Shown here one piece after another: positions 46,482-58,032 of a DNA stretch of 64,000 bases. Source of the DNA: Ancylostoma caninum (Eukaryota > Nematoda > Chromadorea > Rhabditida > Ancylostomatidae); the NCBI GenBank assembly GCA_037903475.1, contig JBAJFG010000034.1, positions 1 to 64,000 on the forward strand, read 5' to 3'. Position numbers and translations under genes: made by a program. The notes below the pieces were generated by a model, which saw nothing but the letters and a program-made list of their open reading frames with translations, ran no database searches and was not told the origin of the DNA. Each line of letters opens with the position of its first letter. Position 1 is the first letter of the stretch.

Positions 46482-47246
46482 CTTGTATTCCTACAAGTGA
46501 GGGAGTTACATAGCATAGAGATAGCAGATGACAAGGGGCACTCATCTTCTATACTACTCCCTCGTGACTTGTTTATCCATGGGTGACAAAAAATCTCTGA
46601 ACAAATAAAAGAAGAAATAGTAGAGTGATGCGAAAGAAAAACGATAAAGAAATTATACATAATGATAAATGATAAGAAAGAAATTATATTTATCTTCTCC
46701 GGATGGAGTCCACTTTCTTTTTGCTTGAGGTTCTCTGTGGGGCTCCGTTTGTTTATGCCAAGGATGGAGAAATCGTTAAAATAACTAGAAGGGTTGGTAT
46801 CGAAACTTTGGTTGATAAACAAAAAATCAAAGTTCCTCGTCAGTCAGTGTCCTGATATTCAAGAGAACGGTAGAGAATCTTTCAACCACCGGCTGATCCA
46901 AGCTTTATGCATCACCTATGGATTGGAGAATTGACCCGATAAAGGTCGAATCAATTCGTTAATATACCATATAATTATCCGCTAGTCTATAAATAATTTG
47001 AAAGGGCACTCGAGAAATCGAGTATTCCAACAACAGACAGTTCTGCAGCCCTCCTTTTTTTCTACCCTTGGGGCCGTAGGGATCTCTCACATATTAAAAC
47101 CATATTTATGGAACTAAAGCCTTGTTCCGCCTCTTTATACTTCTCTTGATGCCTTTTAAAACTTTTTGTGTCTATCCTCCCTCTGATTTTATATCTTTTT
47201 CTATTCTCTTATCTCTTTATCTCTATGATCAGTAATGACGCTCATA
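46482..47246. other. Intergenic, nothing recognised
   Basis: AT-rich DNA without recognised exons or clear repeat ends. Confidence 0.45.
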
Positions 47247-47477
47247 AGGGCAATTTATACTAGCTGCGTGCGTCAGTCGCACGCAACCATTTGCGATCGA
47301 TTTTCCGTGAAGATCGACCAATGCGGCACGTACTTCTTTAATGAATGGAACGCGCAGCCATCGCGAGACAGCAAACGAGCGCGTCAATTTGAGCTGCGAC
47401 TGCGATGCGACTGAGCCCTATTCTTCATCGTAGTGACGCACGTGCGTCAGTCGCACGCATCTAATATAAATTGCCCT
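47247..47477. repeat. Palindromic MITE (AGGGCAATTTATA ends)
   Basis: The left end AGGGCAATTTATACTAGCTG and the right end, inverted, AGGGCAATTTATATTAGATG match. Both arms carry GTGCGTCAGTCGCACGCA, which is itself partly palindromic. The centre has paired GATCGATTTTCC and GATCGACC words. Confidence 0.8.
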
Positions 47478-49786
47478 ATACAACACTGATTAGAGCATGG
47501 AATTTCCCATCAATTCCAAGCTCCTTTACCGATACTTCCTCCCCCCCCCCTTCCACCATCTCCATACATTAATTTGGGACGTACTAGTATTTGCCTTCAT
47601 GAGTATTTGACTTCCGAAAACACTTGCTCGATTTCCCACGTATTTCCATATCCATGGGAAACGACATATGATAATGACGTAGTACCTCCTCGGAATAGCA
47701 TGAAGAGTATACAGTGAAGAGTGCTGAAATGCACTAGCACTATCACAGTTTCATACGGCGATTACGGTAGAAACAATTCCATTTTTCTACCATGCTAAAT
47801 GGAGGAGGCACATGATACCTCTTCATTTTGACGTATGGAGCAACCAGGACACTTTTCTAAGCGTAATTTCTAGTATTCTGTAGAAAAAAATTTTTTCTGC
47901 AAACTGAGAGAAATGGTATGGTCATACTACTGGATCAACCCCTCCCCATCTTCCCTTCTCCACTCCCCCCCCCCCCCCCCCGCCCCCATCCCCCTGCCTT
48001 CCTGGTGTCACCTCTTCTACGAAGCGCCAGCCGACGGCCTTTGTCCCACATGAGAAAGCTAGCTATTGAGATCCAAACTGGCAGTTTTTTTTGTTCTTTT
48101 GTGTATTTCATATACGAAGATTCTTGACTCGATAGGTAGTTCTCTGAAGATTGTAATTTGGCACGTCGTAGCGTTTTATGGGGAGAAAGGCACAGAACTC
48201 GGACTCGGAGTTGAAGGGCGAGACTCAGCGATGACATGTGATGGTTTCGGAGTAGTTGCACAGCAGTGGATCTTTTCCTAGTCATAAAAAGCGGAATTTC
48301 TTTGTAAGTCCTACCATTAGGAGCAGTAAAATGCGTAGATATCACGGAAATTTCTTGATTTTTATTTTGATGTAGACGGCCATTTATGGAACGCGTTAAG
48401 TTCCCCCGTCGTTTCCTATTCATGACGCTTCCTCATCCAACCCTTCGTCCCACGTGGATACTGTGATGGACGACCGTCCTCAAGGTCGGATGTCCTTGAA
48501 TTCAACTGAATTTCTATGAATGCCCTTCTGACTGCATCACACTCTTCATTGTCGTTGAGGCTGTCACTGTTGCCTATCCCAGTTGCGTTATTTGATTTTG
48601 TAGCGAGTACTGTAAGTACTGATTTCCTGTTCGGGACTTCAGTATTGTCACCATCAAAAGTTTGTTCTCAAGTCTCAACATGTGAGAGTAGTTGTAGCGT
48701 GAGGGCAAGCTTTAAGCACGAGATTCGTTCACATGTAAGGCTATATGTCAGAGGCATTTTCAAGTATTACTCTTTTTGGGTCGTAGTCCCCTTTCCACAA
48801 AGGAATACTGATTCAGTTTTAATTCATGTCATATTGTTCTTGCTGTTGTTTAACTTTTGCTGCAAGAGCCGTTTATTTCCTTTGAAAACAAAAGAAAAGT
48901 TGCATCTTTTCTTCACGAGGCCAAGGTTGCTAAAACAGTGTGAAAATAAATAGGTCAAGTGTAAAAGAACACCGCTGTAGTAACAACGAACGGGTGGAAA
49001 TGGCCATCTACATGTTAGTGCATCAATTCTTCTTCAGCGTCTACAATATAGTTACCATGTTCTTCATGTTATAAAGGCTTTTTGACCCATTCACATCAAA
49101 AATGGTCCCTACACATTGAATCAACAATTCATTCATGTAATGCCTAAGAATTCTTCAGGAAAGGTGGTGACTGTTCATGATTGCTGACCTGTGAATACTG
49201 AAATACGTACAGCATTCAAAGATGAAGCCTAATAGTTACCTTCCTGGAAAGTTGCCATCCAGAAGGAAACAGGTTGCTTTAACGCTTTATTTGGAAGTAG
49301 CGATGCTCCCGACCTCTTGGTTAGCTAGAATGTTCACATCACAAGTTACTCACCATACTAGGAGCATCCATCCATGAATCCAGGCCTCACATTTGAAAAG
49401 GGTTGTGCATAATGTGAAATAGGGTTATGCATAGTGTGAAACAACATCGCCGTAGTAACAACGAACGGGTGGAAAAGGCTCTTTACATGTTATCATACGT
49501 ACGAACTATGTATGCACCGGTGAGTGAGTAAGGCTTCCCAATCGCACTCCACTACTCTGGCAATGGTGGATGAATCTCATGTGATGTGGAGAGTTCCGCC
49601 TCAATTCTCTATAAATTTACGACTTTCTATCTAAAGCTGATGGGCATTGCGGAGTGTTATGTCTAGCCCAGTGGTCAACATGTATGTAAGTGGGGGTCAA
49701 GTTAGGTTCAACATGAAAAAGAGGTGTCATCTCATTTTGAAGAGATGTTTCCGTTATACTACCCCTGAGACGCGGTGTGCCGCGTA
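47478..49786. other. Intergenic, repeats only
   Basis: It holds poly-C runs near 47540 and 47967-47983. A direct repeat of about 45 bp (GTAGTAACAACGAACGGGTG core) lies at 48975-49015 and 49449-49490. A 145-codon plus-strand open frame at 48516-48953 has no motif and is not called. Confidence 0.4.
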
Positions 49787-50538
49787 AAGGCAGCACCCAC
49801 GGAAATTTTCATATCTGAAGTTTTGATCGTTTCTGAGCCTTAGCAATAGTTCTAACAATTTGGCAAAGAAAGTATCGCGGAAAACTCAACCGTTTCTGAG
49901 ATATAATTAGTGAAATGTCCAGGATCCTGGATCAGCAGGATCAGCGTGGGTCGTTCGATCGAGTTGTGGCGGCAACGGATCGTTGCTGCCAGCTGATTTG
50001 GTGATTAGCCATTTCTTTCCTTGTTATTGCAAAACCTATTTCTTCTTCTTTAACTTTCCTTTTTGCACTACTTAGCATGATAAATTTTGTACCTGTTACT
50101 TCACAAAAAATGTGCTGGTTTGGTTACTTGTATGGTTGATCTTCGCCAGTGTCGCGTTTTCGAATTTTTCACTGCTTAGAGCTTGTTCTAGAACTCATTG
50201 GTAATTCTTCTACATCTTGACTGGTCAGACTATCTTTTCCAAAGTTTGTTTTCTTCCATACAGTTTAGGAACGCTGCAAAACATGGCCAAAAACCTCTTT
50301 TGCCCGCAAAACAGCTGACAAAAAAAGGCAGCGGTATCAACTTTTTTTGGATCGGTTCACAACGAGCAGATCGCGCAACTCGGCCCAACCTGCCCGAAAC
50401 CGGTGAACTGAGGGTTCCAGAAAACAGGGATTTCGACGGTTTTCACTGTTTTCAGCATTATAACAGTGTTAAGCGCACCCTGATTACCTCGAATTGTACC
50501 GAAATCACGAGGTCGAAAATTTCCGTGGGTGCTGCCTT
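49787..50538. mobile_element. Non-autonomous TIR element, TA-flanked, ~750 bp
   Basis: The ends AAGGCAGCACCCACGGAAAT and, inverted at the right, the same 20 bases form perfect terminal repeats that continue into TTTTC (about 24 bp). TA lies at 49785-49786 and 50539-50540. The interior has no transposase. An open frame inside (50198 onward) has no motif. Confidence 0.8.
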
Positions 50539-50540
50539 TA

Positions 50541-52630
50541 AATACATTGCTGTTTGCTTCCGTGGACCAGTCATTCCTTAGAGAAGAGAATTTTAGAAAA
50601 CTCTGTCGGGACCAAAATTGTCAGGAATGGCTATCTTGACTCATCGCGAAGCGTGCTCTATGGTGACAGCTTCTTTTGTTTGTGCAAGGAAGACGAATGG
50701 ACACTACTTAGGAAGAAAAAGCATGTGTTCTGTTTTTTACGGAACTTGTGTTTTTACAAAGAAAATTACTTGCTGCTGAAGCGGACGTTTATTTTTCCTC
50801 AACCTTCGAAACATTTCGTTATAACTTGTGCAAGTCTCAAAAATTAAAGCTTCAATTATTCGATTTCTAAGATTAAAGTACCTAAATATTGGGACAATTG
50901 TGTAGCTCACTTTTTCAAGCTTTCTTTTGGAATTGTCCCATTGCTGCAAAAAATACGAGGAAACTGTAACAGTTAGAACTAGAGACATATATACGTGCGT
51001 AAATATTATGCTATTGTGGGATCTGATTGCGTTCATTTTTGCTCGGCGGGAGCAAGACGGCTACAGTATATTTCTTTTTTCGTAGCCACAATGTCTGGAC
51101 AATTTTACAAATGAGCAAATAATGTTGCAAGACAGTGATGCAGGTGAAATATCCAAGATGAGCGAAATAGTTAGATCTCCTATGCCTGTTCTTCGCCCAA
51201 AATTTGAATTAGCCCTCTCGACCAACTGGCGATTCATCTCTGGGTGTTTTCAAGCCTATAAAAGTGTAAAAGCACTTGAAGACTATAGTGAATCCATATC
51301 TTCTAGGCTACGCTGTCCATGGTAACCAATATAATTCAAGGAAATAGTCTGTGAAGTTTCGTAATGACAAACGTTCAACAAAATTGTTTCATGGAATGAC
51401 CTTTATACATAATATTGTACATAATACTCGTAGTGTATAATGAAAGTAAAGTATACAATGATCTATTTCACACTTAAAAAGCAGGTACACTTGTGGGTTT
51501 GAGTTGATTTTGGGAAGATCCTGAAATTCGCTGTGTTCCAGATTCATTTCTCTTCCTATCTTTCCTTATCTCTAAATCTCTCTCTCTTTGGGGCATTTTC
51601 CATACAATATTGAAAGAACTACAGACCACAAGGGTTTTTCGGAAACATCTCGACCCTGTCTTATATTTTGCTAGAAATTTAGTGCACGTCTGCAAGTAAT
51701 TATTTTCACCTTGAGAAAAACTTTTTTAAAGTCACATTGGTGCTTATTTCTGTTTCAATTCTGTAGGTTTAGTTCTTGCATTCAGTTACTTCAACATCAC
51801 CTAAAACATGTAAATATTGTATAATATAACAGCACTACTTCATTTGTAGTTTCCGAAGATGTGCCCTAGTATCTCGTAACATTTACATTTTAAAGTACCC
51901 TTTTTAACTTTCGCAACATTCTCTTGGCCAGCTCAGACATTGTTCAACATTTCTTAGCACATTTCAATCGTTTTAGTAAACTCTGGTAAGCAGGGAAAAG
52001 TTGTAAACATAGGGTCTCGTGGTCGGCGTGTTTGTCCCATGTTAGTCCAACAAGGATGGACACCTTGGAAAGAAAACGAGGAAAATTTTTGTGTTTTTAT
52101 CTTGAAGGAAGTAAAGCTTCTCATCATCAGTGTTGTTCCAGCCAATTTCTAAGTGATCAGCTGATTCCGTCTTCGAACAGAACTTTGACATCGCACACTG
52201 AAGCATACGTACGAGCGTGCTCCGTAGCTGAAAGTCAAAGTCCTCCACCCTCATCTTGTGAATACTCTGGAAGGGAAAATTATGGAGGCACTGGAAATAA
52301 GGAGGCACAGTCCAGAGACAAACAACAGAGAGGAGTTGCGTGATGTGTTGAGGTTGATCTCATAACTATGTGTATAAATACCTCTCCGATATCTTGCCGT
52401 AACGTAGTTTCATTCTGTGACCAACATCTTAGGAGCGAGGTTCTTCTTTTCTTAACATGTTGAATTATGTCGAACACCAGCCTAAGTTATCGCCTAAGTT
52501 ATCGTTGTATAGGTCAGCAATTGCCTGAGAGCAAACGAAGTCCGAAATAAATTCCTGCCCCTAGGTATTGTTCAACTGTTCCTATTTGTAAGCTTGTGAT
52601 GAGATGGCAATGGATTGTTAATATTTAGGT
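50541..52630. other. Intergenic, nothing recognised
   Basis: Several open frames of 60-100 codons occur on both strands (for example around 50737-51036 and 52042-52308). They have no conserved motifs or compatible splice partners. Confidence 0.4.
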
Positions 52631-52656
52631 CTCAAGAAGGCATTAAATGCCGATAG
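52631..52656 (+). ncRNA. Degenerate hammerhead-like core
   Basis: CTCAAGA, then GGCAT-TAA-ATGCC (a perfect 5-bp stem II), then GATAG, and AATAAAGG 7 nt later. Layout and spacing match the Penelope 3' core at 5049-5024. CTGANGA is changed to CTCAAGA and GAAA to GATA, so it should be inactive. No RT or nuclease remnant was recognised upstream. Confidence 0.35.
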
Positions 52657-55600
52657 CTTACTAATAAAGGCATTGAGGAGCTTTCAATTGAACAACTTCA
52701 TCAGCAATATCTCATGAAGCTCAGAGACAGAACAGTACTGAAATAACAGAACCTTGATTTTTTTACTGTTAGTATTTTTTCTGAGGCTAAAGTTTTAACT
52801 ACTTGCTTTTGTAGTCATACAAAATCTCTACTGGGAACCCGTTATTCCAGTCATACTTGACCCGCCTTCATTACCACAGCAACTGATACCTTGTAATTGT
52901 TTCAATCTCTTTAAACATATTAGGGGTTATTTACTTTTTTTCTTAGCAGTTAGATTCCACTTTAATTTCAGGAAAACATGAGGTGATGTTTTTTTTGAAA
53001 TTGTATTTTCCTTCTGGTTATTTTTCACGCCCTTTTCAACACTGTTTATTTTGTAAACATATGTTCCTGGTTGGCTTTATTCATAATGCTCACGGAATAC
53101 GTTTGTGGACCTTTGTGTTTACCCTACTTGATTGTCATACAGTGTGCAAAACAAGTCCGTACGAGGTATTTCTGCCGTTACAACGGCTAGAAAAGAAGCG
53201 ATATCATCAGCAACATTTACTCAAGTCGACATCAACATCCTCCATTTTTCCCGTCCCTTCAAATCGTCTTGTTGTAGATCTTTCAAAATAAAATTAGGAA
53301 CAGTTCAACAATGTCTACCGGGGTAAGCCCAGCTCCGTGCATTATGGATATATGCCCTCTATCTCGGATTCGACTTGTCATTCAAAAGAAGAGCAGTCTG
53401 CGCTACTATATGGAATAAAGTTGATTGGGGAAAGAGTCAAGTACCCCTCAAAAATCTCGGATGTTTTTTTTTCCTCCAGAACTTATGGCGCACTCTGTAC
53501 TTTACTTCTTTCTATTGTTAATGAATGCAAGCTGTACGGATTTGACAGGAATGAGGTGAAAAAGGCTTCATGTTCTACAATCCAGTGCTCGAGCTTCTTC
53601 TTTTGAAGGAAAAGATCTCATGGAATGCTCTCTAGAACGTACCTACATAGCAGCATGCGTTTGTGGTCATCTTGCAGGAAATCTCATTTTTCCTAAGAAA
53701 TCTGAAACAAATAAAAGCAATAAATCTCGACTACATGGTAGTATAATGTAGTAGAACATTTGAAAATTCTGTCTATTCCACATTGCACTCCTAATTTCCC
53801 CAATTTCTCACCTGACTAGTGTTACGATCCCAACTAAAGCTATTAAACTGTTAAGCAAACACTTGTTTGTACTAGTAGATTTCGAGATTGGCGAAGAGTG
53901 CACGCGGCTTTCTGACTCTACATTTAAATTCTCAGAAGAGCTAGAGTCTAATTAATTTAAAAACCGAATTTCCCACACAAATTCTCATTACACCTAGCAC
54001 AGCCCTCTTACTATATCTGCGCGGGTAAATAATACTACAGGGTGGCTGTTGATTAGATCGCTTTTTCAAAAGCTGAGAACAAAGTAAGAAAATAGCTGTC
54101 ATTTGCACTCCGTAATAGTACGATAGCTAGTAGTAGCTCTTATAAATAACATGAGGGTTTCCATGTTCTTTTTCCATAAAACCTGGGCATTTTTAATAGA
54201 TACTGATGACATGACGAGGCATCACCTTCTACAATATTAAAAATGATAGAAAGTGATATAGTGTGCGATGTAATTATTATGGAAAAGAATTGCCACATAT
54301 TCTTTATCTTGTTACCCATCAAACTTCGCCATTCTGAGCAGGACACTGAGCATGGCGTAACTATGAAGAGATATAAGTACGTATAGTCACTAGAGTGTAC
54401 CATAAGAACAACAGCTTCCAGAAAAATCTGGATACTTGTTAACTTAACTGGCACACTACATAGCTGCATAAGATGAGAGATATGAAAGGATGTGTTTTTT
54501 CCCAGTACAAGGTGAAGTCTTCGAAGGCTGGTCCTTCCAAGGTTTTGTTTTGGGAGTGAGAGAGGGGAGGGGGAGGGTTGGATGGGGCTGCGGCTTTGCT
54601 TCATATATCGTTTGTGGAGTTCTGATAAATCTCTTCGTACTGACTGGCTATTATGATTGTATTGACTCTTAAACGGTATTTGGTCAATAGATTCGAAAAT
54701 TGATGGAAACAGTAGGGTGCAATGAATATTTGAAATGAACCTTGCGAGGGAGGGGCATCGAGGAGCTGCTTGATCACTAATTTAAACGTTCAGATGGTAA
54801 AATATCTGGACGTTGAAGTTTCAACGTTGTTAATTGTCAAACATTAAGTTAATTGTCAAACATTAACATTGTCGATAATTTCACAAATGACGGTTTCGAG
54901 GTTGTTACCTCACTCTGTCGGATGACCCTGAAAACGTGAGCAAGAGGATTTCTTTTTGGGCAGGTACAAGTACGCATTACGTTCTCATGCCTTTCTTCGA
55001 GATTCCAAAGCACTGATGACGTAAAACGCTAAAACGCTCTAGATTAAGTAATTCTTCTTCAAATGGAGGCTCTCCACAATTTTGAACGTGCAAAATGAAG
55101 CCACTATTTTTGGTCTTGTCCGCACCGTTATCCAAAGCCCGGATAACGGTGCGGATAACAGATGGGTCAAAACCTACGGATAACGGCAAAACGGATAAAC
55201 GGATACGGATGATCCGCTCTCCCTGATCCCGATATGTTGCGTTTTCAGAGCAGGAAGTTAGAAGATTCAGCGATCCATACTTAACAGCCACCATGTATAA
55301 CTTTATTTTTCTCGACACAACATAGCCAGCATATGACCTTTCTTAACTATTCCTTGTAAATTTATACTCTTCGCCTACTCCTGAGCATTTCATTCTCTAC
55401 CCTTTATTATTTGTTCATTTGTTCGTTGCTGAATTATCTCAAAACCGGAGGAATAGATATTCCCAAATCAGTATTCTATTGTTGAAGGAAAGTGCTTGTG
55501 AAAACATGAAATGATCATAACCTTTACTAATAGTTTGACAACCTATGAATGCTCCCCGGAGGCTCGTAAACTACGTAGTCGCCAGTTCGAAGTGAACGAG

Positions 55601-57150
55601 TTTTCCGAGCAAGAGTTCCTACATTTCACAGCCCATAACAAGTAACTTTGTAGCTTCTTGCTGTGCAAATTCTCGATAACAATACATCAGCTTTTGCTCA
55701 AAGATCTCGTCTTCTATAGCTGAATTCACGCTTCGCCGGAAAGTGCGAAAGCCACAACAAGAACCGTACGGCTATTATGCATTTTCCCATTGTAGTATAA
55801 TAGAAGCGTCTGGAATACTTCCGTTCGTTTCCAGGTCGTCGCGGCGTTTTTGTGCTTTTGGTACTACAAAAACTTACTTATAAACCAGGCGACGTCTGGC
55901 AAAGTTCATTCTGTCCCGAGTGGTTATGGGTGCATTGTCTTCATTATTAAAGTAGGCAGCACAATTTCTTTTAGAAATGAGATAATACATTTCAGATCGT
56001 TCTCTTCCTTCTACTAGAAATCTTCTAAGTTCATTCCTTTTTTTCTGTGTTTTTTAACTGGATGATTTGTTTGTTTCGTTAATTTGTTCTAAGTTTGGCA
56101 CGTCATTGTAGTTGACGTATGATAAATAAATAAATAAATTATGCACATGAGTTCCTTGCTTTTTATAATTGGCTTGTATTTTCCCCCTTCTCTCGTGATT
56201 GGCGAAACCTTTACGGTGATCGAGGAGCTCATTCTATTCTCTACAGAGACGTTCTTATGAATTTCTCAAAAACTTTATTTTACCCAAGCCTAAACATTGG
56301 AAATAAAAGTAATAGCCGGCAAAAAGGCTCACTTCGGCACTTACTCGATACTAATGGACCTTACGCCTGGTATTATATTTCTTTTATAATTGGGTGAATC
56401 ACTTGGATCTCTCTCACTTATTTTCTGCAAAGCGTGAGATACTCAGCTAGTGATTTTCCTGTAAATCCGGAAATTTTGCGAAGTTGGCAGTGATCTGATA
56501 GCCACCTAATAACTTACCATAAGCCAAATAATTTTCAATACGTGCAGAGTGCAATGACCAGAACAATTGACGCGTAAAGTTTGATGGAACCCGATTTAGC
56601 GTGTCTCACGGGAGTAAGTTTTTCTTTCTGTATAGACAATGGCACCAAAAAATGCATATTGTTCAAAAACTTCAAGTTAGCGTTCAATATATGTAGCGTC
56701 AACACAACTAATTGTTCGGTGAAAACTTCGTTTCAACAGTACATATCTTGAACATTTTCCCATAATCCTCAACAGAGATAACCGGAATTCCGGTTTCTGA
56801 AGTCCGGAAGTTCTTCGATTCTGGCGTTGTGCGGCCTCTGGATTTTGAGAGGATTGGCAGTGGTTGAGCTACATCAACTCATACGTGGTGTCTTCATCTG
56901 TCCAAATTTTGCCGAATTTCGAACATCGTAGTACTTCCGACTTCCGGTCTTACACAATACTTCCGTTTATCCCTGGTCCTGTACGATATAATTTAGTCTT
57001 TGGACTTGAAGTAATATATAGCTGGGTAGCGTTGCTAATTATCCAAGCCCAAATGTGGCTTTCAGGCAAATGTCATGTTTTTCAGTTGATATAGTGAATA
57101 CTCTTAAATTTCTTTAATCGTTAGCTTCGGCGTTAAAGGCAGTGTATCAC
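52657..57150. other. Gene-poor stretch
   Basis: No exon chain was recognised. A short ATGTCTACCGGG|GTAAGC start-plus-donor at 53310 could open a gene, but no following exon was found. 55130-55215 is a cluster of GGATAACGG repeats. 54835-54865 has a direct TTAATTGTCAAACATTAA repeat. A weak CTGATGA core sits at 55013. Confidence 0.4.
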
Positions 57151-57175
57151 CTCATGATGGGGACCGAAATATTAA
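57151..57175 (+). ncRNA. Degenerate hammerhead-like core
   Basis: CTCATGA, then TGG-GGA-CC, then GAAAT ATTAAC. It resembles CUGAUGA, stem II, GAAA with the essential G of CUGA changed. Interpreted as a decayed Penelope-type 3' end. Confidence 0.3.
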
Positions 57176-58032
57176 CAGAATCCGGTCCTACTCGACGCGC
57201 TAATTCCAATGATGTGTTTGAAAACCGGAAAAAAGGTCAAAAATCCTATTTTGAAGCCAAATTTGATAGTGGGGCGGACTAGTCATCTTGCTGGGAAGCT
57301 AGAAGAAGCGAAGCTGAGAAGGTGAGACTTCACATTAAAATGAACTTCTCAGCAGTAGCTATTCTCGACTGAGCAAGTACTACTGGAAAAACATGCCGCA
57401 CCTTCACCAAGCTTTTGTTATGGAATGAAGCTTCTCGTCCACTGGCCCAGAATTTGAAATTCTCGGCCGAATGAACCCAGAACTTACGTGGTTTATTGAC
57501 CTCCCCCTAAGAATTAGAGTACATTTTAGTGCTCATCGGCTTGCATATGTTCGACTGACATGGGAATCTCGCACGCGATCCCTCAACTGATATAGTGTCT
57601 TTAAGGCACTTTCAGATCTTGATTTCATGAATAAATTACTGCCTTATGGTAGTCGACAAGCACTTACAACAATAACGGCATTAAATACGCAGGTAGCAAT
57701 TAAGCCTTTTGACTTCAGTGCCAAATGGTAGCTGTTTACCTACATTTTTCTTAACATAACTTCACACATCCAGTAAATGGTAACCTCACCTTCACCATGT
57801 TATTCACAGAGTGAGACTACAGCGGCTTGATTAGACATGGGAAGGATTTATTCCCTTCTCAAGCCTTCAGTTCCTCTTTTTTATTGATTTTCAGTTATCT
57901 ATTTTTATTTAGACCATCTCCACAACCTCTTGCCCAATATTATTTTATTACACTGTTTCAAAATCTCCCAATTTCCTGTCATCTATTGTACCACCTCCAC
58001 CCCCGCATGAAGAACAACGTGAAATTGAATAC
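57176..58032. other. Upstream region of the chemoreceptor-like gene
   Basis: No exon was recognised. It probably includes the promoter of the gene starting at 58033. Confidence 0.4.

Noticed and set aside
46403..46822. 139-codon minus-strand open frame
   Set aside because: It reads through the right terminal repeat of the transposon at 45215-46479 into flanking DNA.
48516..48953. 145-codon plus-strand open frame
   Set aside because: Low-complexity hydrophobic and Ser-rich composition, no conserved motif, in a repeat-rich stretch.
50198..50581. 127-codon plus-strand open frame
   Set aside because: It lies inside a TIR element and runs through its right terminal repeat. No transposase motif.
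53310..53330. ATGTCTACCGGG|GTAAGC as the first exon of a gene
   Set aside because: Good start and donor, but no downstream exon with matching phase and recognisable content was found.
54140..54604. 154-codon minus-strand open frame
   Set aside because: No recognisable domain and no compatible splice sites linking to other exons. Could be chance in AT-rich DNA.
55130..55215. GGATAACGG cluster as telomere-like or CRISPR-like array
   Set aside because: Units are irregular in length and spacing, with no conserved spacers. It looks like simple local duplication.
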